Shown: positions 7,596 through 15,742, numbered from the stretch's first letter. The stretch is DNA of 64,000 bases from Acinetobacter calcoaceticus ANC 3811 (GCF_000399665.1 NZ_KB976986.1:558001-622000); one strand, 5' to 3'. Program-made: numbers and translations. Notes: generated by a model not told the origin, from the sequence alone.

Positions 7596-8435
7596 TTACT
7601 TTTGTAGCGTATCACGCCAACGTAATAACCAGTTTTCTATAAGTTTCATTAAGGTATCGGTTGCTTTACCCAATAGGGCTAATAAAATAATTGCAATGAT
7701 AACAATATCTGGTCGAGACGTTTCTCGGCCATCACTGAGTAAATAGCCAATGCCTTGAGTGGCTGCAATCAGTTCAGCTGCAATCATAAACATCCAAGAT
7801 AAGCTTAAGCTGTTGCGTAAACCCGTTAAAATGCCCGGAGATGCTGCCGGTAAAATAATAGATATAATTCGCTGAAAAGCATTAAGCCGATAAACTTTTC
7901 CAACTTCAATGAGCTTTTTATCTACATTATGAATTGCTGCAACTGTATTGGTATAGGTTGGAAAAAATGCTCCAATTGCAATCAATGTAATTTTAGAACC
8001 TTCGTCAATTCCTAACCAAAGTAATAACAATGGAATCCACGCAAGACTTGGAATTGATTTAATTGCTGAAAAGGTCGGTTCTAAATAAGCTTCTGCTTCT
8101 TTACTTAATCCAACCCAAATCGCAAAAATTAAACCTAAACCGCTTCCTATAATAAAGCCGAATAGAACACGCCACGTACTAATATAAATATGGGCAAATA
8201 GATCGCTATAAGCTAAATCTAAAAAAGATTGCCATAAACTAGAAGGTGCAGGGAGTAGATAAGCATCGATATAGCCATTTCTGACTAAAAACTCACAAGC
8301 CACTAAAAAGATAAGTGGAATGAGTAGCGCTTTAAACCAACGTGTAAATCTATTGTTTAAATGCTTTTTCTGCGATTTTAAAGCTTGCTGAGCTAAGAAA
8401 TGATTTAGCTCAGCTTTGTTAAGTGAATCACTCAT
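7596..8435 (-). CDS. ABC transporter permease, SsuC/TauC/NrtB type
   Basis: A 279-residue inner-membrane permease of the nitrate/sulfonate/taurine family. It has about six membrane segments and the cytoplasmic loop that contacts the ATPase (VGKVYRLNAFQRIISIILPAASPGILTGLRNSL). ISTWRVLFGFIIGSGLGLIFA and SIPSLAWIPLLLLWLGI are typical SsuC segments. It lies 3 bp downstream of the binding-protein gene on the same strand, so the two form an operon. An SsuB/TauB-type ATPase gene would be expected but is not present on either side; the permease must borrow an ATPase encoded elsewhere. The substrate is probably a sulfonate, taurine or similar compound, by family only. Confidence 0.85.
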   Translation of the reverse strand: MSDSLNKAELNHFLAQQALKSQKKHLNNRFTRWFKALLIPLIFLVACEFLVRNGYIDAYLLPAPSSLWQSFLDLAYSDLFAHIYISTWRVLFGFIIGSGLGLIFAIWVGLSKEAEAYLEPTFSAIKSIPSLAWIPLLLLWLGIDEGSKITLIAIGAFFPTYTNTVAAIHNVDKKLIEVGKVYRLNAFQRIISIILPAASPGILTGLRNSLSLSWMFMIAAELIAATQGIGYLLSDGRETSRPDIVIIAIILLALLGKATDTLMKLIENWLLRWRDTLQK

Positions 8436-8438
8436 ATA

Positions 8439-9413
8439 CTATTTCACGACTTTTTGAGCAAAACGAGGGTCTAACAATTGATCAACCACTTGATTGACAT
8501 TGGTGCCTTTTCTAACCAAGTCTTCTTCTGTCAAAATTTTCCCAGAACGTTTTAGTGCTTGTGCTTGAGTTGCCGATGGAATGCTTTGATCGAAGTTGGT
8601 TCGACTCAGTTGTAGTTTTGCCACAGGTAGAGGAAGTTTTGATTCTTGAGCTAAAAGTGCTGCCACTTTATCTGGATTGGCTTTTGCCCACTTTCTGGCT
8701 TGTTCGTAGGCTTTAATAACTGCCTCTACCGCTTCAGGGCTTTGCTTTGCAAAATCTTCTTTAACACTCAGTACGCTATAGCTATTAAATCCAACATTAC
8801 GATAAAGCAATTTGGCACCCGATTGAATTTGAGCTGAAGCCATTAACGGATCAAGTCCAGCCCAAGCATCTACTTGGCCACGTTCTAAGGCGGTTTTTCC
8901 ATCTGGGTGTTGTAAATGAACCAGCTGTACATCGCGTTTACTCAAGCCTACAGTGTCTAGTGCTTGGAGTGTAAATAAGAATGGATCTGTGCCTTTGGTA
9001 GCTGCAATTTTCTTACCTTTTAAGTCTTTTAGACTTTTAATTGGTGAGTCTTTTGCAACAACAAGGGCGGTCCATTCAGGTTGGCTTTGTACATACACAG
9101 TTTTAATTGGACTACCATTTGCTCGGCTTAATACAGCTGCTAATCCAGCGGTAGAAGCAAAATCGATGCTATTACTGTTGAGATATTCTAATGAGCGGTT
9201 GCTACCTTGACTGAAAACCCATTTAATTTGAGTATTTGGTAGGGCTTTCTCGAGAAGTTTTTGATCTTTGACGACTAAACTGGTTGGTGCGTAGTAAGCA
9301 TAATCAAGTTTAAGTGTAGTCGGAACTGCTGCAAAAGCAGATGAAGCAAATACAAACCCCAATGTTGATGCTAGCAAAGTCTTTGATAAAGAAAATTTTG
9401 ATTTTAAAGACAT
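8439..9413 (-). CDS. ABC transporter substrate-binding protein, SsuA/TauA/NrtA type
   Basis: A 324-residue periplasmic binding protein. Signal peptide MSLKSKFSLSKTLLASTLGFVFASSAFA is followed by the NMT1/SsuA-like fold: KLDYAYYAPTSLVVKDQKLLEKAL, SIDFASTAGLAAVLSRANGSPIKTVYV and KSLKDLKGKKIAATKGTDPFLFTLQALDTVGL. The segment ALERGQVDAWAGLDPLMASAQ is the usual hinge-lobe region for aliphatic sulfonate binding proteins. It is the first gene of a two-gene unit with the permease. The ligand cannot be read from the sequence; an alkanesulfonate or related sulfur source is the family-based guess. Confidence 0.87.
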   Translation of the reverse strand: MSLKSKFSLSKTLLASTLGFVFASSAFAAVPTTLKLDYAYYAPTSLVVKDQKLLEKALPNTQIKWVFSQGSNRSLEYLNSNSIDFASTAGLAAVLSRANGSPIKTVYVQSQPEWTALVVAKDSPIKSLKDLKGKKIAATKGTDPFLFTLQALDTVGLSKRDVQLVHLQHPDGKTALERGQVDAWAGLDPLMASAQIQSGAKLLYRNVGFNSYSVLSVKEDFAKQSPEAVEAVIKAYEQARKWAKANPDKVAALLAQESKLPLPVAKLQLSRTNFDQSIPSATQAQALKRSGKILTEEDLVRKGTNVNQVVDQLLDPRFAQKVVK

Positions 9414-9655
9414 AATAAAAATAGAACCGAAATGAAATAATAGATCATCCTTTCACGCGTTTGATGGCTTACAAACTTAGTTATTTTGATTTATAAATCA
9501 GATTGAAAGATAAAGTTTAGATAAAATTATAAATAACTGTTTTTATAGTGATTATTAAGTTTTAAGTAGTGCACTTATCTGGAATATTGAATTTAAAAGA
9601 CAGAAATATCATAAGCTTAATTATTAGAATTTTAAGCTTATGTTCGATATATACG

Positions 9656-10684
9656 TTATTGATTGTGTGCAGTGAAATTATCTCGGTAGGTACCTGGGCT
9701 GACGCCAGTCCATTTTTTAAAGGCGCGGTGAAAGGCGCTTGGGTCTTGGAAGCTTAAATCTTCACTAATCTCATGAATTGAATCGTTGGTTTTACTTAGA
9801 CGTTGAACCGCAATATCACAGCGGATTTCATTTTTAATTTGTTGATAACTGACCCCTTCATGTTTCAGCCGGCGTTGAACGGTGGCTTCTGAAATATTGA
9901 GTTGTTTTGCAACATCTTTGAGTTCGGGCCATCGCGCGGGGTGGAGTTTCAAGAGGTGGCGACGAATAAGAACGCTCAAGGCATTTTCATTTTTAAAGCG
10001 AACTAAAAGATTTTGTGGAGTTTGTTCTAAAAAATCATAAAGCGCTTTTTTATCTTTTTTAATTTTAATATCTAAATAGTGGGCATCGAATTCAACTCGA
10101 TTTATCTCGGCATTAAATTGAATTTCTTCACCAAAACGTACCAGATAATCCTGAATATCGTTCGGTTTAGGACAACGTACTCTAATACTATTTAAGCCAA
10201 TCCTTTGGTCTACTAACCAGCACATAAGTCCGTGTACTAATATTAAAAAGGTTGCATAGGTAAACATGCGTTTAGGTTGTTCACGATCATGAATCACCAA
10301 ATAAGCTTTTTCTTGCTCTCGTATTAATTCTCCGCGCATGTCATCAAGCACAAAGTTAAAAAACTTCAAAATATCGTGAAGTGCCTTTTCTAAAGTTTCG
10401 GCCGTACTAACGAGTTTAGTCAATAATTTATAACTACCACGACGCATGGGGTGACTGTCCATGCCAAAAAACTCATCGTTCATGGCGTTGGCAAGCTCTA
10501 TCCATAATTGGGTATATGTCGCAACAGGCACACGAGCCTTTGGAGACATCAGTAATTCAGCGGGAATGCCTGCTTTATTTAGAATTATTTGTGTATTTAG
10601 GCCTTTGGCATAAGCCGCACTCAGTGCTTCATGTACTAGTGCAATCGAAATTGTGCCTTTACTTAAAGAAGATTGGACAACCAT
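9656..10684 (-). CDS. AraC-family transcriptional regulator
   Basis: A 342-residue regulator. The N-terminal two thirds matches the arabinose-binding-like sensor domain of OruR/ArgR-type AraC proteins (ARVPVATYTQLWIELANAMNDEFFGM). The C-terminal double helix-turn-helix covers about residues 245-335 (LKDVAKQLNISEATVQRRLKHEGVSYQQIKNEIRCDIAVQRL, then HEISEDLSFQDPSAFHRAFKKWTGVSPGTYR). It is divergent from a short-chain dehydrogenase, with overlapping palindromes between them, so it probably controls that gene and itself. The effector is unknown; an acyl-CoA or fatty acid derivative would suit the neighbour. Confidence 0.9.
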   Translation of the reverse strand: MVVQSSLSKGTISIALVHEALSAAYAKGLNTQIILNKAGIPAELLMSPKARVPVATYTQLWIELANAMNDEFFGMDSHPMRRGSYKLLTKLVSTAETLEKALHDILKFFNFVLDDMRGELIREQEKAYLVIHDREQPKRMFTYATFLILVHGLMCWLVDQRIGLNSIRVRCPKPNDIQDYLVRFGEEIQFNAEINRVEFDAHYLDIKIKKDKKALYDFLEQTPQNLLVRFKNENALSVLIRRHLLKLHPARWPELKDVAKQLNISEATVQRRLKHEGVSYQQIKNEIRCDIAVQRLSKTNDSIHEISEDLSFQDPSAFHRAFKKWTGVSPGTYRDNFTAHNQ

Positions 10685-10708
10685 GTCAAAGACTCATATT
10701 TTCTTCAT

Positions 10709-10730
10709 ATATTTCAAGTGAAATATTTCA
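10709..10730. promoter_or_regulatory. Overlapping palindromes between AraC regulator and SDR gene
   Basis: ATATTTCA and TGAAATAT flank a 2-base spacer (10709-10726). The right arm also begins a perfect 12-bp palindrome, TGAAATATTTCA (10719-10730). This gives three TTCA/TGAA half-sites within 22 bp, close to the regulator start at 10684, a sensible position for autoregulation. Confidence 0.45.
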
Positions 10731-10853
10731 TATTTAAAATTTGGATTGATCAAAAGCTGCAAGCACTTTGAGGCTTTTTGAAATTGTATCGGAAAACAAC
10801 AACTTTTACTCTCACAACTAAAGTTAAAGAACATTTCTATAGGATCGTAAATA

Positions 10854-11624
10854 ATGAAAATTCAAGGAAAGCATTTTGTTATTACAGGTGGTGGCTCTGG
10901 TTTAGGGGCTGCTACAGCTGAGTATTTAATACAACATGGTGCTTCAGTCACATTGGTAGATATGAATGTAGAAGCAGGCGAGCAGCAAGTAAAACAATTA
11001 GGGTCAAAAGCTGACTTCGTAAAACTTGATGTAACCGATGAAGCTGCTGCTGAACAGTTCTTTAAAGATGTGTTAGTAAAACATGGTAGTTTGCATGGTT
11101 TGGTGAACTGTGCGGGTATTGGCCCTTCTGCAAAAGTAGTTGGTCGTGAAGGTGTTCATGATTTGGCGTTATTTGCAAAGACTTTAAATATTAATGTCAC
11201 AGGTACGTTTAACATGCTGCGCTTTGCAGCAGATGCAATGAGTAAAAATACGGTTGAAGCAGGTGAAGAGGACCGTGGAGTGATTGTAAACACTGCTTCC
11301 GTTGCAGCATTTGACGGTCAAATTGGTCAGGCAGCTTATTCTGCATCAAAAGGCGCTATCGTGGCTATGACATTGCCAATTGCTCGTGAGCTTGCGCGCC
11401 ATGGCATTCGAATTATGACCATTGCACCGGGAATTATGGAAACTCCAATGCTTACTGGTATGCCACAAAATGTGCAAGATGCTTTGGGACAAATGGTGCC
11501 ATATCCATCTCGTTTAGGAAAACCCGAAGAATTTGCTCGTTTGGTTGGGCATATTGCTGAAAACTCATATTTAAATGGTGAAGTCATTCGTTTGGATGGT
11601 GCAATTCGTATGGCAGCAAAATAA
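10854..11624 (+). CDS. Short-chain dehydrogenase, 3-hydroxyacyl-CoA dehydrogenase type 2-like
   Basis: A 256-residue classical SDR. The cofactor motif GGGSGLGAATAEYL (TGxxxGxG type) is at about residues 12-25, and the acidic Asp after strand 2 (VTLVDMN) points to NAD(H). The catalytic set is Ser in VNTASVAAF and YSASK in AAYSASKGAIVAM. The sequence follows the human HSD10/type 2 3-hydroxyacyl-CoA dehydrogenase group closely, e.g. IMTIAPGIMETPML and VPYPSRLGKPEEFARLV. It likely oxidises a branched or short 3-hydroxyacyl-CoA. It stands alone between the divergent AraC regulator and a terminator. Confidence 0.88.
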   Translation: MKIQGKHFVITGGGSGLGAATAEYLIQHGASVTLVDMNVEAGEQQVKQLGSKADFVKLDVTDEAAAEQFFKDVLVKHGSLHGLVNCAGIGPSAKVVGREGVHDLALFAKTLNINVTGTFNMLRFAADAMSKNTVEAGEEDRGVIVNTASVAAFDGQIGQAAYSASKGAIVAMTLPIARELARHGIRIMTIAPGIMETPMLTGMPQNVQDALGQMVPYPSRLGKPEEFARLVGHIAENSYLNGEVIRLDGAIRMAAK

Positions 11625-11697
11625 TAAGTACATCTAGTAATTACTCTTTAAGTTATCCAAGGTTAAGTGTGAGATTTTAATAAATAGCCGCTGACTG

Positions 11698-11730
11698 CAA
11701 AAGACCGCAATTGTTATGCGGTCTTTTGCC
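11698..11730. terminator. Bidirectional hairpin terminator after the SDR gene
   Basis: A perfect 13-bp stem, GCAAAAGACCGCA paired with TGCGGTCTTTTGC, with a 7-base loop. It sits between the rightward SDR gene and the leftward flavin reductase gene and has a T run within each 3' arm. Confidence 0.75.
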
Positions 11731-11805
11731 ATTGAGCAGAAATTGTCTAGTTTTAATTCGATTCAATACACTTCAAAAACTTAAATGAAACTCGCTTTTT
11801 GATGA

Positions 11806-12384
11806 TTAAAGCTGAGCTTTAACTTGCTCACCAATTAAATAAAACGTTCCACCAGCAATATAATGCAAGCTTCGAAGTTCTTTCGGTGCATCTTGAAAAT
11901 GCCAGTGCCCATCTTTAAAAACACGGCTATCTGCCCATGCACCCACAACAGAACCAATAAATAAATCATGAGCTGACTGATTATGAGGTTCTGGAATAAG
12001 CTTACACACAAGCCATGCAATACAACCTGACACAAGTGGGCTAGTAAGACCTTCTTGATAGAATAACTCAGCTCCACAATGTTCAAGTTTTTGTGGATCA
12101 TCCAACTTACTAATTGTCCCAAGTTGATGAGTCAGATCGAGCTGTGCATAGCAGGGAACTTGTAGTGTGAAATAGCCACTTTGCTCAACGAGCTGTCGGG
12201 TTTTAGTGCTTTTGTCAAGAACCACTGACACTTTGGCTGGTTTGAACTCTAAGGCACATGCCCAAGCGGCAGCCATCACATTGCGGTCGTCACCATGTTG
12301 TGCAGAAACAAGCACAGTTGGACCATGATTTAATAAACGATAAGCTTTTTCTAACTCTACAGGTGCAATATATGATTGCGTCAT
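11806..12384 (-). CDS. Flavin reductase family protein
   Basis: A 192-residue protein of the FMN-binding flavin reductase-like split-barrel family. Recognisable segments are GPTVLVSAQHGDDRNVMAAAWACALEFKPAKVSVVLDKSTKTRQLVEQSGYFTLQVP, where FMN-binding family members conserve the Thr/Ser-rich first strand and the MAAAW turn. C-terminal HYIAGGTFYLIGE completes the barrel. Such proteins reduce free FMN with NAD(P)H, supply two-component monooxygenases or act as flavin oxidoreductases; the partner is not evident here. It is a single leftward gene after a shared terminator. Confidence 0.85.
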   Translation of the reverse strand: MTQSYIAPVELEKAYRLLNHGPTVLVSAQHGDDRNVMAAAWACALEFKPAKVSVVLDKSTKTRQLVEQSGYFTLQVPCYAQLDLTHQLGTISKLDDPQKLEHCGAELFYQEGLTSPLVSGCIAWLVCKLIPEPHNQSAHDLFIGSVVGAWADSRVFKDGHWHFQDAPKELRSLHYIAGGTFYLIGEQVKAQL

Positions 12385-12560
12385 ATTTAGCCTAAGTAAT
12401 AAAGAAAAAAATAGATATTTCTATTGTTGCAGAAAGCTTGATAGATGCAATGTTGGTAAATAAGCTTTATTAGAATAAAAAAGTTGTTTCTATTTTATAG
12501 CTTTCATAATGACGAACTTAGTCATAAAATCATTTCGCTTCTAAGTGAAAGGATTAACGC

Positions 12561-13337
12561 GTGACCGAGCTTCAAGATATCGATTTTGTAGAGTTAAGTG
12601 ATGAAGAAATGCATCTCTATAGCCGTCAGATTTTACTTGATGGATGGGATATTGAAGCTCAGGAAAAACTCAAACTTGCTAATGTGCTGATTGTAGGTGC
12701 TGGTGGCATAGGCTGTAGCAGTGCAGAGCTACTTGCGCGAGCAGGGGTTGGGAAAATTACACTGATTGATGCAGATACGATTGAGATAAGTAACTTGCAG
12801 CGTCAAATTGCGTTTGGTCATGAAGATATCGGACGTTATAAAGCAGAAATTTTGGCTAAACGTTTACAGAAAATTAACCCTTATATCTGTGTTGAATACT
12901 ATAACGAACGGTTAGACGAACATAACATTGATAGACTTGTTGAACATCAAGATGTGGTTTTAGATGGATGTGATAATTTTACAACTCGCTATTTAGTAAA
13001 CGCGGCTTGTAAGAAACATCAGGTCGCATTAATTAGTGCTTCAGCAATTGGTTTTCAGGCACAAATGTTTATGGTTGAAGGAGATTCAGCCTGCTATGAA
13101 TGTCTTTTTCCAAAAGAACAACATAGCAATGAAGGCCTACGCTGTGCAGAATCGGGGGTACTTGCAACTACTCCTGTAATGATAGCGTCATTACAAGCAC
13201 ATCACACTTTGCTGTATTTAGGGGTAAATCGTGTACCTTTAAAACAGAAATTATTATTGTGGGATGGATTAAACATGACACAACGTATTGTTAGTTTTGA
13301 TAAAGATGTAAATTGCCCACTTTGTCAGGCAAGCTAA
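12561..13337 (+). CDS. moeB: Molybdopterin-synthase adenylyltransferase MoeB (ThiF/HesA family)
   Basis: A 258-residue E1-like enzyme starting at GTG with AAAGGA upstream. It adenylates the C-terminal glycine of a small sulfur carrier (MoaD in molybdenum cofactor synthesis). The nucleotide loop is VLIVGAGGIGCSSAELLARAGVGKITLIDADTIEISNLQRQ, and the zinc ligands are CYECLF and CPLC near the end. Length is near E. coli MoeB (249). ThiF for thiamine synthesis is a close relative and cannot be excluded; no moa or thi genes lie nearby. It heads a rightward run with an ABC1-family kinase, folB and folK. Confidence 0.85.
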   Translation: MTELQDIDFVELSDEEMHLYSRQILLDGWDIEAQEKLKLANVLIVGAGGIGCSSAELLARAGVGKITLIDADTIEISNLQRQIAFGHEDIGRYKAEILAKRLQKINPYICVEYYNERLDEHNIDRLVEHQDVVLDGCDNFTTRYLVNAACKKHQVALISASAIGFQAQMFMVEGDSACYECLFPKEQHSNEGLRCAESGVLATTPVMIASLQAHHTLLYLGVNRVPLKQKLLLWDGLNMTQRIVSFDKDVNCPLCQAS

Positions 13338-13395
13338 ACAGTAAATTAAACAAAATTTGCTACACTCAACCTGAATGATTTGGTTTTGAAGAAAT

Positions 13396-14694
13396 ATGAA
13401 AAAAAATATTTTGTTTGATGGGTTCCGTTCCGTCGCCCGCATTGGTGAAACAGCAGTGGTTGCGGCCAAAGCTGGAATTAAATACGCAACTGAAAAACCA
13501 AGTAATGCCAAACTCATGCGAGAGACTTTTGAGTCGCTTGGTTCAACTTATATTAAGCTTGGTCAGTTTATTGCGAGTACTCCATCGCTTTTCCCGCGAG
13601 AATATGTAGAAGAATTTCAAGGTTGTTTAGACCAGACACCAACACTGCCATTTAGCTATGTTCAAGGTGTGCTTGCATCTGAGTTTGAAGGGCGCGATTT
13701 AAATCAGATTTTTAGCTATATCGATGAAAAACCATTAGCTTCTGCATCAATTGCTCAGGTTCATGCAGCTAAGCTGACCACAGGCGAAGATGTTGTTATT
13801 AAAGTACAAAAACCTGGTGTCGAAACCATTTTATATACAGATTTAAGTGTGGTGCATTGGGCTGCTAAATTGCTTGAACGTGTCGTACCTAAAATTAAAT
13901 TTGCTGCACTTTCTGAAATTGTTGATGAAATTAAAAGCCGTATGGTTCGCGAAGTTGATTTCATTGAAGAAGCACAAAACTTAGATGACTTTATTGAATA
14001 TCTGAATATTTCACAAAACAAAGCTGCGACTGCACCTAAAGTTTATCATCAGTTTTCTACACGTCGTGTTTTGACTATGCAACGCCTATACGGTGTGTCG
14101 TTGACAGATTTTAGTGTTGTAAAACAATACGCCAAAGACCCATCACAAGTACTGATTACTGCCATGAATACATGGTTCGGTAGCCTAATGCTATGTAAGA
14201 GTTTCCATGCAGATTTACATGCTGGAAATCTAATGTTGCTCGAAGATGGTCGAATTGGTTTTATTGACTTTGGTATTGTCGGGCAGCTAAACCCAGAAGT
14301 CTGGACAGCGTGTATGGCCTTTATGGATGCATTGCAAAAAACTGATTATCAGGCAATGGCTGAAAACATGCTGAAAATGGGCATGACTCATAACAAAGTT
14401 GATGTTGATGTATTGGCACAAGATTTAGAGCGCTTGTTTAATGGCGTATTAATGTCTGACCCTCAACAGATTTTGGCTTCAAATCCAGCCGATTTAAACG
14501 ATATCATGATGGATATGGTAGGGGTTGGTGAGCGCCACGGTATTAAATTCCCTCGAGATTTTGCCTTGTTATTTAAGCAAATGCTTTATTTCGATCGTTT
14601 TATGCGCGTACTCGCACCATATACTGATATTTATGCAGACCAACGTTTGAAAATGGTTCAAAATATGGAACCTGCTTCGTTGTTAAAGCACTAA
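13396..14694 (+). CDS. ABC1/UbiB-family atypical protein kinase-like protein
   Basis: A 432-residue member of the ABC1/AarF/UbiB/ADCK family. It has the KxGQ motif (YIKLGQFIASTPSLFP), the Ala-rich loop in place of the kinase Gly loop (PLASASIAQVHAAKL), the nucleotide-binding Lys in VIKVQKPG, the catalytic loop DLHAGNLMLL and metal-binding DFG (FIDFGIVGQL). Family members support ubiquinone synthesis or lipid transport by ATPase-like activity. At 432 residues it is about 110 shorter than UbiB and lacks the C-terminal pair of membrane segments, so it is probably a soluble paralogue and not UbiB itself. It sits between moeB and folB. Confidence 0.88.
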   Translation: MKKNILFDGFRSVARIGETAVVAAKAGIKYATEKPSNAKLMRETFESLGSTYIKLGQFIASTPSLFPREYVEEFQGCLDQTPTLPFSYVQGVLASEFEGRDLNQIFSYIDEKPLASASIAQVHAAKLTTGEDVVIKVQKPGVETILYTDLSVVHWAAKLLERVVPKIKFAALSEIVDEIKSRMVREVDFIEEAQNLDDFIEYLNISQNKAATAPKVYHQFSTRRVLTMQRLYGVSLTDFSVVKQYAKDPSQVLITAMNTWFGSLMLCKSFHADLHAGNLMLLEDGRIGFIDFGIVGQLNPEVWTACMAFMDALQKTDYQAMAENMLKMGMTHNKVDVDVLAQDLERLFNGVLMSDPQQILASNPADLNDIMMDMVGVGERHGIKFPRDFALLFKQMLYFDRFMRVLAPYTDIYADQRLKMVQNMEPASLLKH

Positions 14695-14709
14695 GGTCAG
14701 TTTAAATTT

Positions 14710-15090
14710 ATGGATGTCATTATCATTGAAGGTTTGAAGGTTGAGACAGTGATTGGCTGTTTCAACTGGGAAAGACAAATTATTCAACCTTTAATGTTGG
14801 ATTTAACCATCCATAATGATTTGAGCCGAGCAGCGCAGTCTGACAAACTTGAGGATACACTCAACTATGCTCAGATTTGTGAGATATCGGCTCAAACCAT
14901 TCAACAAGCCAAACCTGAATTAATTGAACATGCAGCACATCTTGTTTTGAAATGTTTGTTTGAAACCTTTCCAACAATTGAAAAAATTACCATAACCATC
15001 CGTAAGCCCGCCATCATTGCAGAAGCTAATGCTGTAGGAATTCGTCTTGAACGCACCAGAAACAATTTTTGCGCTCGCGCTAGCGAGTAA
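14710..15090 (+). CDS. folB: Dihydroneopterin aldolase FolB
   Basis: A 126-residue enzyme that cleaves 7,8-dihydroneopterin to 6-hydroxymethyl-7,8-dihydropterin and glycolaldehyde in folate synthesis. Family signatures are IEGLKVETVIGCFNWERQIIQPLMLDLTI, DKLEDTLNYAQI with the Tyr that contacts substrate, and LIEHAAHLVLKCLF with the Glu of the active site, then ITIRKPAI containing the catalytic Lys. It overlaps the following folK gene by 44 bases in a different frame, so its last 14 codons are shared DNA. Confidence 0.95.
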   Translation: MDVIIIEGLKVETVIGCFNWERQIIQPLMLDLTIHNDLSRAAQSDKLEDTLNYAQICEISAQTIQQAKPELIEHAAHLVLKCLFETFPTIEKITITIRKPAIIAEANAVGIRLERTRNNFCARASE

Positions 15091-15484
15091 TTTAGACGCA
15101 GATCAGCACTTTACTTTTGCGTATACGCAATTAGCAACTTTGGGGAAAGTGCAGTTTTCATCTGTTTATCAAATTCCATGCCGAGATGGTATTGGAGATG
15201 ATTACTGGAATTCAGCATGTCTATTAAGAAGCACTTTATCGTCTGAACAAATTGAATCTTTTCTCAAAAAACTTGAGACAGATTCTGGACGTGTTCGTCC
15301 ATCGCATCATATTTCTTTAGATGTAGATTTGATTGCATGGGGAACTGATCTGGACCATATGCAATTTAATTCTAAAAAATTACCTTTAGCACTCGATGTA
15401 AAAATCCCTTTATATGAGCTTTGGCATTGTGAAAATTTGAAGACTGATGAAACGCTTTATCCAGTCGTCAATTTTAAAATTTAA
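15047..15484 (+). CDS. folK: HPPK, 2-amino-4-hydroxy-6-hydroxymethyldihydropteridine diphosphokinase FolK
   Basis: A 145-residue pyrophosphokinase acting directly after FolB in folate synthesis. The HPPK signature is present as FLKKLETDSGRVRPSHHISLDVDLIAWG, with the two Asp residues that bind magnesium. The N-terminus IFALALASNL aligns with the usual LGSN start, so the TTG at 15047 is the only suitable start, inside folB. Gly of LGSN is Ala here. It is short for the family (about 160), with a compact C-terminus ending PVVNFKI. It is translationally coupled to folB by overlap. Confidence 0.9.
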   Translation: MNAPETIFALALASNLDADQHFTFAYTQLATLGKVQFSSVYQIPCRDGIGDDYWNSACLLRSTLSSEQIESFLKKLETDSGRVRPSHHISLDVDLIAWGTDLDHMQFNSKKLPLALDVKIPLYELWHCENLKTDETLYPVVNFKI

Positions 15485-15501
15485 TGCCTTTTAATGTAGA
15501 T

Positions 15502-15519
15502 TTTACGCAAACTTTACGC
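15502..15519 (+). promoter_or_regulatory. Candidate KdpE site 1: phased direct repeat
   Basis: TTTACGC occurs twice with an 11-bp period, one DNA turn, as OmpR/PhoB-type regulators such as KdpE require. The E. coli KdpE site, from memory TTTATA then TTTACA with 11-bp phase, has the same layout. It lies 224 bp upstream of kdpA. Confidence 0.5.
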
Positions 15520-15544
15520 GGTCTTTGATTTCCTCAATAGAGAA

Positions 15545-15561
15545 TTTACGAGCATTTTACC
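15545..15561 (+). promoter_or_regulatory. Candidate KdpE site 2: phased direct repeat
   Basis: TTTACG then TTTACC, again 11 bp apart. The start is 43 bp (about four helical turns) from site 1, so both pairs face the same side of DNA. No clear -35 box lies downstream, as expected for an activator-dependent promoter. Confidence 0.45.
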
Positions 15562-15605
15562 CATACTGAAATTCACTAAATTAGTGTTATTTCAGGACAA
15601 TAAAG

Positions 15606-15740
15606 ATGCTTATAAATTCTCAAATGCGCATCTTGCATCAGTCTGGCATTGTGTTATGCGGACTTAAAACAAATGATATTTCTTCATCTCTCCTTATTTC
15701 CAGTTTGGCAAATCAAGCCAAGGGGTATAGAGGAGAATAG
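15606..15740 (+). CDS. Possible 44-residue leader ORF upstream of kdpA
   Basis: An ATG preceded at 8 bases by AGGA opens a 44-codon frame that ends with TAG two bases before the kdpA start codon. The peptide begins MLINSQMRILHQSGIVLCGLK and ends NQAKGYRGE; it is not hydrophobic enough to be KdpF, the usual small first subunit. The kdpA ribosome site (GAGGAG) lies inside its last codons, so translation of this ORF would couple to kdpA. It could be a leader peptide, or a chance frame. Confidence 0.3.
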   Translation: MLINSQMRILHQSGIVLCGLKTNDISSSLLISSLANQAKGYRGE

Positions 15741-15742
15741 CC

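Noticed and set aside
15606-15740. KdpF gene
   Set aside because: KdpF is about 29 very hydrophobic residues; this peptide is polar at both ends. It is listed only as a possible leader ORF.
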